Of a DNA stretch of 64,000 nucleotides, positions 47,442-55,258 are shown piece by piece. Below the pieces are notes generated by a model, which had not been told where the DNA came from, did not search any database, and worked only from the letters and a program-made list of their open reading frames with translations. Source of the DNA: Humibacter ginsenosidimutans (GTDB lineage: Bacteria > Actinomycetota > Actinomycetes > Actinomycetales > Microbacteriaceae); contig NZ_CP042305.1 of assembly GCF_007859675.1 (NCBI RefSeq), positions 1-64,000 on the forward strand. Reading direction: 5' to 3'. Every line of letters begins with the position of its first letter. The stretch's first letter is position 1. The position numbers and the translations under genes are program-made.

Positions 47442-48167
47442 ATGTCAAGCATGAGCAGCGAATCCGTGACCGAGTCCGACGGCGGCGTCGCTCCGACCGG
47501 CGACGCGCCCACGAAACAGGAACGGGTCGCGGCGTCCGTGCGGCGCGAACAGATCCTCGCCGCCGCATCGCGCGTCTTCGGCGAACGCGGCTACATCGGG
47601 GCCACGACCGACCAGGTCGCCAAGGCCGCGGGAATCAGCCAGCCGTACGTCGTGCGCATGTTCGGCAGCAAGGAGAACCTCTTCGTCGAGGTGCTCGACC
47701 GCGCCCTCACGAAACTGGTCGAGGCGTTCCGAGGGGCCCTCGCCGACGTGGGCGACGACAGGGGCGACCGCGAGCTCGTGATGAGCAGGCTGGGGGCCGA
47801 GTACGCCGACCTCATCAGCGATCGGGGCATCCTGCTCTCGCTCATGCAGGGTTTCATCGCGGGACACGACGACGTGATCAGCGCGAAGGCGAAGGCCGGG
47901 TTCCTCGCCATCTACAAGCTGTTGCGCGACGAAGCCGGCCTCGACCCCGACGAGATCGTGGACTTCCTCGCGCACGGCATGCTCTTCAACACGTTGATCG
48001 CCATGCACATGGTCGACGACTTCCACTCCGGCGATCCGTGCGTGAGCGAGTTGCTCACGCACACCTTCCGCACCAAGCTTGACGTCGTGGTGAACACGGT
48101 GACCGGCATCTCCGCCTCAGAGGCACACGCGGCGGCCGAGGCCCCGCACACGCGGGCCACCGCGTGA
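47442..48167 (+). CDS. TetR/AcrR family repressor of the efflux pump
   Basis: 241 residues from ATG 47442 (ATG 47451 in frame). The DNA-binding domain is REQILAAASRVFGERGYIGA, then TDQVAKAAGISQPYVVRMFG and SKENLF. The C-terminal part (LISDRGILLSLMQGFIAG, FLAHGMLFNTLIAM) is the ligand-binding region with helical pairs. It probably represses both itself and the divergent DHA2 pump until the pump's substrate binds. Its stop overlaps the GTG of truB (GTGA at 48164), which couples a housekeeping gene to a drug-sensing operon. Confidence 0.9.
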   Translation: MSSMSSESVTESDGGVAPTGDAPTKQERVAASVRREQILAAASRVFGERGYIGATTDQVAKAAGISQPYVVRMFGSKENLFVEVLDRALTKLVEAFRGALADVGDDRGDRELVMSRLGAEYADLISDRGILLSLMQGFIAGHDDVISAKAKAGFLAIYKLLRDEAGLDPDEIVDFLAHGMLFNTLIAMHMVDDFHSGDPCVSELLTHTFRTKLDVVVNTVTGISASEAHAAAEAPHTRATA

Positions 48168-49108
48168 GCGCACCGAACGGCATCCTCGTCGTCGACAAGC
48201 CGGCGGGGTGGACGAGCCACGACGTCGTCGCCCGTGTTCGCCGGCTCGCAGGCACGCGCAAGGTCGGGCATGCGGGAACGCTCGACCCCATGGCGACCGG
48301 TGTGCTCGTGCTCGGCCTCGGCCCGTCGACGAGGCTGCTCACCTACATCGTGGGCGCCGACAAGGAGTACCTGGCGACGGTGCGGCTCGGTGCCTCCACC
48401 ACGACGGACGACGCGGAGGGGGAGAACCTCGGATGGGCTCCTGCCGAGCGCGTGCGTGCCATCACGTCGCAGCGGCTCGGAGATGCCGTCGCCCACCTCA
48501 CGGGCGAGATCGATCAGGTGCCCTCCAGCGTCTCCGCCATCAAGGTGGACGGCAAACGCGCCTACGCGAAGGTGCGGGCGGGCGAGGCTGTCGAGCTGAA
48601 GCCGCGGCGCGTGACCGTGTCGGAGTTCGAGGTGCTCGAGACGCGCGAGGCATCCGTCGACGGCGCCGTCGCGCTCGACGTCGACATCCGGGTGGTGTGC
48701 TCGTCCGGCACCTATGTGCGTGCGCTCGCCCGTGACCTCGGGGTGGCCCTGCTCACCGGCGGTCACCTCACGGCGCTGCGGCGCACCCGGGTCGGCCCCT
48801 TCGACGTCGTGGATGCCCCGCCCCTGGCCGATCTCGAGCCGGAGCCGGCGCTCATCCCGCCTGCGACCGCCGCTGCTGCGATCTTCCCGGTGCTCTCTCT
48901 CACGGACGAGCAGGCCGTCGATCTCGGACACGGCAAGAAGATCGAGACGGCGCACGAGGATGCCCCGACCGTCGCCGCCATCGCCCCGGACGGCAGACTC
49001 GTGGGGCTGGCCGCCGTGCGCGGCGGGAGAACGCGCACCATTGTGAACTTTCCGGTCGAGGCGCTCGGCACGGGCCAGGCGGGGGATCGCGAAGAGGAGA
49101 CACGTTGA
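48164..49108 (+). CDS. truB: tRNA pseudouridine(55) synthase
   Basis: 314 residues from GTG 48164. It converts U55 of the T-loop of tRNAs to pseudouridine. ILVVDKPAGWTSHDVVARVR opens the protein, HAGTLDPMATGVL carries the catalytic Asp41, then QVPSSVSAIKVDGKRAYAK and CSSGTYVRALARDLG. The C-terminal extension (EQAVDLGHGKKI, GLAAVRGGRTR) is a PUA-like end usual for actinobacteria. It follows the TetR gene by overlap and overlaps the next gene (TTGA at 49105). Confidence 0.95.
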   Translation: MSAPNGILVVDKPAGWTSHDVVARVRRLAGTRKVGHAGTLDPMATGVLVLGLGPSTRLLTYIVGADKEYLATVRLGASTTTDDAEGENLGWAPAERVRAITSQRLGDAVAHLTGEIDQVPSSVSAIKVDGKRAYAKVRAGEAVELKPRRVTVSEFEVLETREASVDGAVALDVDIRVVCSSGTYVRALARDLGVALLTGGHLTALRRTRVGPFDVVDAPPLADLEPEPALIPPATAAAAIFPVLSLTDEQAVDLGHGKKIETAHEDAPTVAAIAPDGRLVGLAAVRGGRTRTIVNFPVEALGTGQAGDREEETR

Positions 49109-49476
49109 TCGAGTGGTTCACCGCCGTACAGGTGATCGTCGCGCTGCTGGCGGGTCTGATCTGCCTGGTGCTCGGGTTCATCGGCAAGCAGCCGAACGAT
49201 CTCACGCTCGGCTCGATCGTGCTCGTCGAGCTGTTGCTCATCGCACAGCTCGTCGTGACGATCGTCGCTCCCACGGTCGGCAATGAACCGAGCGGCTCGC
49301 TGGCGGAGTTCTACATCTACCTCATCTCGGCTCTGCTGCTGCCGGTGGCCGGCGCTTTCTGGGCCCTCATCGAGCGGTCGCGCTGGAGCACCGTCGTGCT
49401 CGGCGTCGTGGGACTCGCGGTCGCCGTCATGCTCTATCGCATGGGCCAGATCTGGTTCGTGCAGGGCACACCCTGA
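49105..49476 (+). CDS. Conserved small membrane protein
   Basis: 123 residues from TTG 49105, overlapping the truB stop. Four hydrophobic helices: AVQVIVALLAGLICLVLGF, SIVLVELLLIAQLVVTIVA, FYIYLISALLLPVAGAFWAL and STVVLGVVGLAVAVMLY. Short polar loops contain ERSRW. No family is recognised. The coupling to truB and place upstream of ribF suggest a conserved actinobacterial gene order; function unknown. Confidence 0.7.
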   Translation: MIEWFTAVQVIVALLAGLICLVLGFIGKQPNDLTLGSIVLVELLLIAQLVVTIVAPTVGNEPSGSLAEFYIYLISALLLPVAGAFWALIERSRWSTVVLGVVGLAVAVMLYRMGQIWFVQGTP

Positions 49477-49529
49477 TTCCGTGCCGCTCTCACCCGACCA
49501 TCGGCGGCGAGCCGCGATAATGGAGTGTC

Positions 49530-50126
49530 ATGTCTGAGAAGCCCTCCGTCGTTCCTGCCGCCCACAAGGCCGTCGACACGCCAGCCACCGATCCCTCGCA
49601 GCAGAACACGACCTTCGTCCACGGCACGACGGCACCGCGCGCCGGCCGAAGGATGACCGGGGTGGGACGCGTGCTCGTGGTGGTGTACGGCATCCTCGCG
49701 CTCGCCGCCGCCGGTCGCAGCGCGTTCCAGATCATCGATCACTTCTCGGCGGCTCCCGTCGCGTTCTCGCTGTCCGCGTTCTCGGCGCTCGTCTACATCG
49801 TGGCGACCATCGCGCTGATCGCGCCCGGTCGCGTGTGGTACCGGGTGGCCTGGACCACGATCTCGATCGAGCTCGCCGGCGTGCTCATCATCGGCACGCT
49901 CAGCACGTTCGCGCCCGCTGCGCTCGGCCTCGACGCCGTCGACCCGTTCGGGCAGGACTCGACGGTGTGGTCGGTGTACGGCGCCGGCTATCTCTTCATC
50001 CCGCTGGTGCTGCCGGTGCTCGGCATGCTGTGGCTCGCGAAGCACAAGCCCGTCGACGGGCCGTCCACCGGCGAAGACGTCGCCGGTGCCGACGCCGCCG
50101 ATGGGGATGCCGTCGGCCGGGCATGA
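49530..50126 (+). CDS. Conserved membrane protein of unknown function
   Basis: 198 residues from ATG 49530; GATAAT 8 nt upstream is a good -10 box at near-leaderless spacing. A polar N-terminus of about 40 residues is followed by four helices (VGRVLVVVYGILALAAAG, FSALVYIVATIALIAPG, TISIELAGVLIIGTLSTF, YLFIPLVLPVLGMLWLA) and an acidic Ala/Asp-rich tail. The stop overlaps ribF (ATGA at 50123). Function unknown. Confidence 0.7.
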   Translation: MSEKPSVVPAAHKAVDTPATDPSQQNTTFVHGTTAPRAGRRMTGVGRVLVVVYGILALAAAGRSAFQIIDHFSAAPVAFSLSAFSALVYIVATIALIAPGRVWYRVAWTTISIELAGVLIIGTLSTFAPAALGLDAVDPFGQDSTVWSVYGAGYLFIPLVLPVLGMLWLAKHKPVDGPSTGEDVAGADAADGDAVGRA

Positions 50127-51067
50127 GCGCAGGCATGAGAGTCTTCCGCTCGATCGCCGACATCCCCGACGGGTTCGGCCCGAGCGCCGTGACGGTCGGC
50201 AAGTTCGACGGTGTCCACCTGGGTCATCGCGCGGTCATCGCGCGACTGATGTCCGTGGCGAAAGCCGACCGGCTGTCGGCGGTGGTCGTCACGTTCGACC
50301 GCAATCCGATGTCGGTCGTCGCCCCCGACCGGTGTCCCGCCGACCTCGTGAGCCTCGAGCAGAAGCTCGAGCTCCTGGAGCAGACCGGCATCGACGCGGT
50401 GCTCGTGCTCACGTTCGACCTCGAGCTGTCGAAGGTGCCGGCCGAGCAGTTCGTCGAGCAGTTCCTGGTCTCGAAACTGCACACCAAGGCTCTGCTGGTC
50501 GGCAGCGACTTCCGTTACGGAGCCAAGGCGGCGGGCGATGTGGCGCTGCTGCGCGAGTTGGGGGAGCGCGACGGCTTCGACGTGCGACTCATCGACGACG
50601 TGCGTCCCGACGGACATGACCGCGTCTCGTCGACCTGGATCAGGTCGCTGCTGGGTGAGGGCGACGTGGCGTATGCGGGCATGCTGCTCGGGCATCCGCC
50701 GACCGTGCGCGGCATGGTCGTGCACGGTGCACAGCGCGGCAGACAGCTCGGGTTCCCGACCGCGAACCTGTCGCCGCAGTGCGAAGGACTGATCCCGGCC
50801 GACGGCGTGTACGCGGGATGGCTGATCGATGGCGGGGTGCGGCATCCCGCCGCCATCTCGGTCGGTGACAACCCGACCTTCGAGGGTGTGCCGCAGCGGC
50901 AGGTCGAGGCCTACGTGATCGGCGAGGACATCGACCTCTACGACCACGTGGTCGACGTGGAGTTCGCGCAGCGCATCAGGGGAATGGTCGCGTTCTCGGG
51001 CATCGACCCGCTCATCGCGCAGATGAAGGCCGATGTCGATCTCGCCTCCGAGATCCTCGCCGACTAG
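50123..51067 (+). CDS. ribF: Bifunctional riboflavin kinase / FAD synthetase
   Basis: 314 residues from ATG 50123 (ATG 50135 in frame). The N-terminal FAD synthetase domain has TVGKFDGVHLGHRAVI with the HxGH nucleotidyltransferase motif, then VVTFDRNP, VGSDFRYGAKAAGDVALL and STWIRSLLGEGDV. The C-terminal riboflavin kinase domain has RGRQLGFPTANLSP, GVYAGWL and SVGDNPTFEG. It makes FMN then FAD from riboflavin with ATP. The stop is followed by a hairpin and the converging DinB-fold gene. Confidence 0.95.
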   Translation: MSAGMRVFRSIADIPDGFGPSAVTVGKFDGVHLGHRAVIARLMSVAKADRLSAVVVTFDRNPMSVVAPDRCPADLVSLEQKLELLEQTGIDAVLVLTFDLELSKVPAEQFVEQFLVSKLHTKALLVGSDFRYGAKAAGDVALLRELGERDGFDVRLIDDVRPDGHDRVSSTWIRSLLGEGDVAYAGMLLGHPPTVRGMVVHGAQRGRQLGFPTANLSPQCEGLIPADGVYAGWLIDGGVRHPAAISVGDNPTFEGVPQRQVEAYVIGEDIDLYDHVVDVEFAQRIRGMVAFSGIDPLIAQMKADVDLASEILAD

Positions 51068-51077
51068 CCGAGAAGCT

Positions 51078-51092
51078 GGCCGCCTCGCGGCC
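51078..51092. terminator. Hairpin after ribF
   Basis: GGCCGC-CTC-GCGGCC, a perfect 6-bp stem, lies between the ribF stop (51067) and the end of the converging gene (51098). Confidence 0.5.
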
Positions 51093-51097
51093 GGACC

Positions 51098-51702
51098 TCA
51101 GCGGGATCCGGCGACCAGCGGCGAACGTCCGTAGAGATACAGCACGATGCCCTGCGCCGTGCCCTCGATGACGGGGCCTCGTCCGATCGCCCAGCCGGCG
51201 TCCGCCGCCCACAGGGTGCGTTGTCCGGCTGCGGCCAGTCGCTCGGGGGAGGCCAGCAGCATGCCGCGCACGGCGATGCGCCTGGTCGCCTCCGGCTCGA
51301 CGTCGATGCGGACGCCGAGCGGCTGCACGATGTCGTACGTGTGCACCACGGTCTCCACGAGGTCGCCCAGTCCGGTGCGGCCGACGCCCGCTCGTCGCAG
51401 GTCGGCGATGCGACGCAGCCTGCGCGTCAGCTCTTCAGGGCTGGATGCCTCGCCCTCCTGCCGGCTCACGGCATCCGTCAACGCGGCGAAGGTCGACCGG
51501 GTCAGCGTGGGCAGCGGCAGCACACTGCGCAGCATCTCGCCGTACGAACCGCCGACGCGCCAGACGAGGTGGCCGACCACATCGCGCACGCTCCAGCGCG
51601 AGCACAGGCTCGGCGCGCCCCATTCTCCGGGCTCGAGCTCGTCGAGCACGTCGGCCGGCGCTCGAGTGTCTGCGCGATCTGCTCACCGAACCCGCGTGGC
51701 AT
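51098..51702 (-). CDS. Maleylpyruvate isomerase/DinB-fold protein, one indel
   Basis: About 201 residues from ATG 51702: MPRGFGEQIAQTLER, then after a missing base near 51657 DVLDELEPGEWGAPSLCSRW, SVRDVVGHLVWRVGGSYGEM and DLVETVVHTYDIVQPLG. This fits the TIGR03083 / mycothiol-dependent maleylpyruvate isomerase family, a four-helix DinB-like fold whose metal-binding His residues are visible in VGHLVW and VHTYD. In actinobacteria the thiol cofactor is mycothiol. The reaction of this member is unknown. Confidence 0.75.
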
Positions 51703-51829
51703 GGCATCCCTCCGCCCGCGCTCCATCATGGCACTCGCGGGCCGGAGACGGGAGGGGCGAACGCCTCCGGTGACGGCACCCGAGACGTGGGCGGAGGGTC
51801 GCCGTCGGGCGACCCTCCTCCGAGTTCGT

Positions 51830-51835
51830 TAGCCT
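51830..51835 (+). promoter_or_regulatory. -10 box of leaderless arr
   Basis: TAGCCT lies 6 nt before ATG 51842 with no Shine-Dalgarno sequence, so the arr transcript probably starts at its start codon. Confidence 0.45.
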
Positions 51836-51841
51836 GCCGTG

Positions 51842-52261
51842 ATGACTGAAGCGCTCGACGAAGGCCCCTTCTTCCACGGAACGGCCGCCGTGTTCACGCC
51901 GGGTGGACTGATCACCGCCGGTCATCGGTCCAACTACCGGCCGGAGGTGGTCATGAACCACGTGTACTTCACGGCGCTGCGCGACGGGGCGGGGCTGGCC
52001 GCCGAACTCGCCGTCGAGCTGCTCGGCGGCGGCGAGCCGCGCGTCTACGAGGTCGAGCCGACGGGCGCGTTCGAGAACGACCCGAACGTGACGGACAGGA
52101 AGTTCCCCGGCAATCCGACCCGGTCGTTCCGCAGCACGGAGCCGCTGAGAGTGGTGCGAGAGGTCACCGACTGGACCCGGCTCACGCCGGAGGCCATGCA
52201 GACCTGGCGCGATCAGCTGATCTCGAAGGCGCCGCACGAGCGGGGCGAGATCCTCAACTAG
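51842..52261 (+). CDS. arr: Rifamycin ADP-ribosyltransferase
   Basis: 139 residues from ATG 51842. It transfers ADP-ribose from NAD+ to a hydroxyl of rifampicin and so inactivates the drug. The family pattern is clear: GPFFHGTAAV with the catalytic His, HRSNYRPEV, NHVYFTALRDGAG, YEVEPTGAFENDPNVTD and KFPGNPTRSFRSTEPLRVV. The gene is complete and normally spaced, without mobile-element sequence around it. It is likely an intrinsic chromosomal resistance gene. Confidence 0.93.
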   Translation: MTEALDEGPFFHGTAAVFTPGGLITAGHRSNYRPEVVMNHVYFTALRDGAGLAAELAVELLGGGEPRVYEVEPTGAFENDPNVTDRKFPGNPTRSFRSTEPLRVVREVTDWTRLTPEAMQTWRDQLISKAPHERGEILN

Positions 52262-52331
52262 CGGGACGCACCACAGGGTCGAGAGCCGCACGGCACGGTG
52301 TCGGTCGCTGAGGGCAACGCCAGTCCGACGC

Positions 52332-52535
52332 TCAGGGCCCGAACTGCCGCACCTTGTCGATGGCCTGCGACTGGCCGCGTCGAAGCTCGGCCTCCTGCTC
52401 CATGCGCGCGTTGTGCATCAGGGACGTGCGCAGCCCCGTGTCGTTGCGCTTGCGCCCGCGTCCGATGACGAACGTCGTCACGGCCGCCACGATGACGACT
52501 GCCGCAATGACCCATGCGATGATCGCGCCCGCCAC
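52332..52535 (-). CDS. Small single-helix membrane protein
   Basis: 67 residues from GTG 52535. One helix, AIIAWVIAAVVIVAAVTTFV, is followed by the basic GRGRKRND and a polar helical tail (RMEQEAELRRGQSQAIDKV). It converges with arr and is divergent from the formylglycine-generating enzyme gene. No family is recognised. Confidence 0.55.
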   Translation of the reverse strand: MAGAIIAWVIAAVVIVAAVTTFVIGRGRKRNDTGLRTSLMHNARMEQEAELRRGQSQAIDKVRQFGP

Positions 52536-52628
52536 ATCGACCCCCGTCGCTCGCCTTCATCGTAGAACAAGCCGTGCCGCGGTCGACGTGGTTCGGGCAC
52601 TACGGTGGCTGTCGTGGCGAGAGCAGAG

Positions 52629-53522
52629 ATGACGCGGTTGCCGGGTGGCACGTTCCTCATGGGTTCGGAGAAGTTCTATGCCGACGAGCGGCCCGCCCAC
52701 GACCGCGAAGTGGCCCCGTTCTGGATAGACCCCTACGAGGTCACCAACGAGGACTACGCGGCTTTCGTCGACGACACCGGCTACGTCACCGTCGCGGAGC
52801 GCGAGCTCGATCCGGCGAAGTTCCCCGGCGCCGCCCAGGCGGATCTCGTTCCCGGCTCCATGGTCTTCACGCCCACCTCCGGCCCCGTCGACCTGCGCGA
52901 CTGGCGCAACTGGTGGCGGTGGCAGCCAGGAGCCTACTGGCGCAAGCCGTTCGGCCCCGACTCGTCGTTGGAGGGACGGATGCGGCATCCGGTCGTCCAC
53001 GTCGCGTTCGAAGACGTCATCGCCTACACGAGGTGGGCCGGTGTGCGGCTGCCCACCGAGGCCGAGTACGAGTACGCGGCCAGAGGAGGACTGGTGGGCA
53101 AGGACTTCGCCTGGGGCGACGAGCCCTACCCCGGTGGCGTTGCCCAGGCCAACTCCTGGCTCGGGCACTTCCCCTACGACAATCAGGGCGTGGGCGGCAC
53201 AGCAGAGGTGGGGTCGTATCCGGTCAACGGGTTCGGGCTCTTCGACATGACGGGCAATGTGTGGGAGTGGACGACCGACTTCTACACCCCTCGCCACCTC
53301 AAGCTCTCTGACAAGCCGGTGGATGCGGGCAAGCGCGCGAACCTGCTCGCCGCGGCCAGCGCGCAGGAGGGGTTCCCGGACATCCCGCGTCGTGTTCTCA
53401 AGGGCGGCTCGCACCTGTGCTCGCCGGAATACTGCCTGCGGTTCCGTCCGGCGGCGCGCTCCCCGCAGGCGGAGGACACCGGGATGTCGCACATCGGCTT
53501 CCGCTGCGCGCGCGACGACTGA
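52629..53522 (+). CDS. Formylglycine-generating enzyme (sulfatase-modifying factor)
   Basis: 297 residues from ATG 52629 (GTG 52614 and 52605 are in-frame alternatives). It oxidises the cysteine of a C-x-P/A-x-R motif in sulfatases to formylglycine using O2 and copper. Family marks are RLPGGTFLMGSEKFYADERP at the start, WIDPYEVTNEDYAAFV, HPVVHVAFEDVIAYTRWAG, RLPTEAEYEYAARGG and GNVWEWT. The two active-site cysteines are in LCSPEYCLRFRPA. The next gene is a sulfatase with the matching target motif, so the pair is a functional unit. Confidence 0.93.
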   Translation: MTRLPGGTFLMGSEKFYADERPAHDREVAPFWIDPYEVTNEDYAAFVDDTGYVTVAERELDPAKFPGAAQADLVPGSMVFTPTSGPVDLRDWRNWWRWQPGAYWRKPFGPDSSLEGRMRHPVVHVAFEDVIAYTRWAGVRLPTEAEYEYAARGGLVGKDFAWGDEPYPGGVAQANSWLGHFPYDNQGVGGTAEVGSYPVNGFGLFDMTGNVWEWTTDFYTPRHLKLSDKPVDAGKRANLLAAASAQEGFPDIPRRVLKGGSHLCSPEYCLRFRPAARSPQAEDTGMSHIGFRCARDD

Positions 53523-53656
53523 CCCCGTTCGATCGCTCTCGCCCCGCCTGGGTGATCTGTCGGCAGGCGCCGACCTTCCGTCGCTGTTCCGCTCAGACTT
53601 CGAGCAGGGTGTCGGTCGTGAATGCGCCGACGCGTGCGGTCGACAGGGGGTCTGTG

Positions 53657-55198
53657 ATGCCGAACGGCAAGCCGAACATTCTGGTCATCTGGGGTGACGA
53701 CATCGGGATCACCAACCTCAGCTGTTACAGCGACGGTCTGATGGGATATCGAACGCCGAACATCGACCGCATCGCCCACGAGGGCATGCGATTCACCGAC
53801 TCGTACGGCGAGCAGAGCTGCACGGCCGGTCGATCGTCATTCATCACGGGGCAGAGCGTGTTCCGCACGGGCCTGAGCAAGGTCGGAGTGCCTGGGGCCG
53901 ACATCGGCCTCAGCGCAGACGACCCCACCATCGCCGAGCTCCTGAAACCGCTCGGGTACGCGACGGGACAGTTCGGCAAGAACCACCTGGGCGACAAGAA
54001 CGAGTTCCTGCCCACCGTGCACGGATTCGACGAGTTCTACGGCAACCTCTACCACCTCAACGCGGAGGAAGAGCCCGAGTGGCCGAACTGGCCGTCGAAG
54101 CAGGACTTTCCGGAGTTCAACGCGATGGCCAGACCGCGGGGCGTCATCCACTCCTGGGCGACCGACGAAGACGACCCCACAGTCGACGGTCGATACGGGC
54201 CACGGGGAAAGCAGCGCATCGAAGACACGGGCGCACTGACGACGAAGCGCATGGAGACGATCGACGAGGACTTCGCCGCCGCCGCTCAGGACTTCATCGG
54301 TCGGGCCGTCGATGCCGAGACGCCGTTCTTCGTGTGGATGAACACCACGCACATGCACTTCCGCACCCACACCAAGCCGGAGAGCGTCGGGCAGGCGGGA
54401 CGCTGGCAGTCGAACTACCACGACACGATGATCGACCACGACAAGGTCGTCGGCTCGCTGCTCGACCAGCTCGACGAGCTGGGCATCGCCGACGACACGA
54501 TCGTGATCTACTCGACCGACAACGGCCCGCACATGAACACCTGGCCAGACGGAGGGATGACCCCGTTCCGCAGTGAGAAGGACACCAACTGGGAGGGCGC
54601 GTTCCGCGTGCCTGAGATGATCCGTTGGCCCGGCCACATCGAAGCGGGCAGCATCTCCAACGAGATCGTCCAGCACCACGACTGGCTGCCCACCTTCCTC
54701 GCTGCGGCGGGAGACACCACGACGGTCGAAGAGCTGAAGTCGACGAAGACCATCGGAGACAAGAGCTACAAGGTGCACATCGACGGGTACAACCTGTTGC
54801 CCTACCTCACGGGTGAGGTCGAGGAGAGCCCACGAAAGGGCATGGTCTACTTCTCCGACGACGGCGACGTGCTCGCGCTGCGCTTCGACAACTGGAAAGT
54901 CGTGTTCATGGAGCAGCGCGCGAAGGGCACCATGCAGATCTGGATGGAACCGTTCATCCCGCTCCGCGTCCCCAAGCTGTTCAACCTGAGGACAGACCCC
55001 TTCGAACGGGCGGATCAGACCTCGAACACCTACTTCGAGTGGTTGTTCGAGAACGACTTCCTGATACTCGCGGCGACCACGGTCGTGAGTCGCTTTCTGG
55101 CGACGTTCGCCGAGTTCCCGCCCCGGCAGAAGGCGGCGACCTTCAGCATCGATCAGGCCGTGGAGAAGCTTCAATCGTTCCTGGCAGGCAAGGACTGA
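53657..55198 (+). CDS. Arylsulfatase-type type I sulfatase
   Basis: 513 residues from ATG 53657. Hydrolyses sulfate esters with a formylglycine nucleophile. The target motif is Cys55-TAGR (SCTAGRSSFITGQ), the less common C-x-A-x-R form. Metal ligands appear as WGDDIG and STDNGPH, with further active-site parts GKNHLGD, TTHMHFRTH and RSEKDTNWEGAFRVP. No signal peptide is visible, so it may act in the cytoplasm or leave by another route. It lies 134 bp after the gene for the activating enzyme. Confidence 0.92.
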   Translation: MPNGKPNILVIWGDDIGITNLSCYSDGLMGYRTPNIDRIAHEGMRFTDSYGEQSCTAGRSSFITGQSVFRTGLSKVGVPGADIGLSADDPTIAELLKPLGYATGQFGKNHLGDKNEFLPTVHGFDEFYGNLYHLNAEEEPEWPNWPSKQDFPEFNAMARPRGVIHSWATDEDDPTVDGRYGPRGKQRIEDTGALTTKRMETIDEDFAAAAQDFIGRAVDAETPFFVWMNTTHMHFRTHTKPESVGQAGRWQSNYHDTMIDHDKVVGSLLDQLDELGIADDTIVIYSTDNGPHMNTWPDGGMTPFRSEKDTNWEGAFRVPEMIRWPGHIEAGSISNEIVQHHDWLPTFLAAAGDTTTVEELKSTKTIGDKSYKVHIDGYNLLPYLTGEVEESPRKGMVYFSDDGDVLALRFDNWKVVFMEQRAKGTMQIWMEPFIPLRVPKLFNLRTDPFERADQTSNTYFEWLFENDFLILAATTVVSRFLATFAEFPPRQKAATFSIDQAVEKLQSFLAGKD

Positions 55199-55258
55199 TC
55201 GGTCGCCTGCCCGCTCGCCGAGGGTGAGTTCGGCCCGGCGCAGCAGCGCTGCCCGGGC

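Noticed and set aside
44467..47454. A 995-codon open frame on the plus strand across the NhaC and efflux genes
   Set aside because: It is a shadow in another frame of two well-supported genes; composition is Arg/Gly/His-rich with no family motif.
51842..52261. arr as part of an integron or mobile resistance island
   Set aside because: No integrase, transposase, attC-like or terminal repeat sequence is visible around it, and base composition matches the neighbours.
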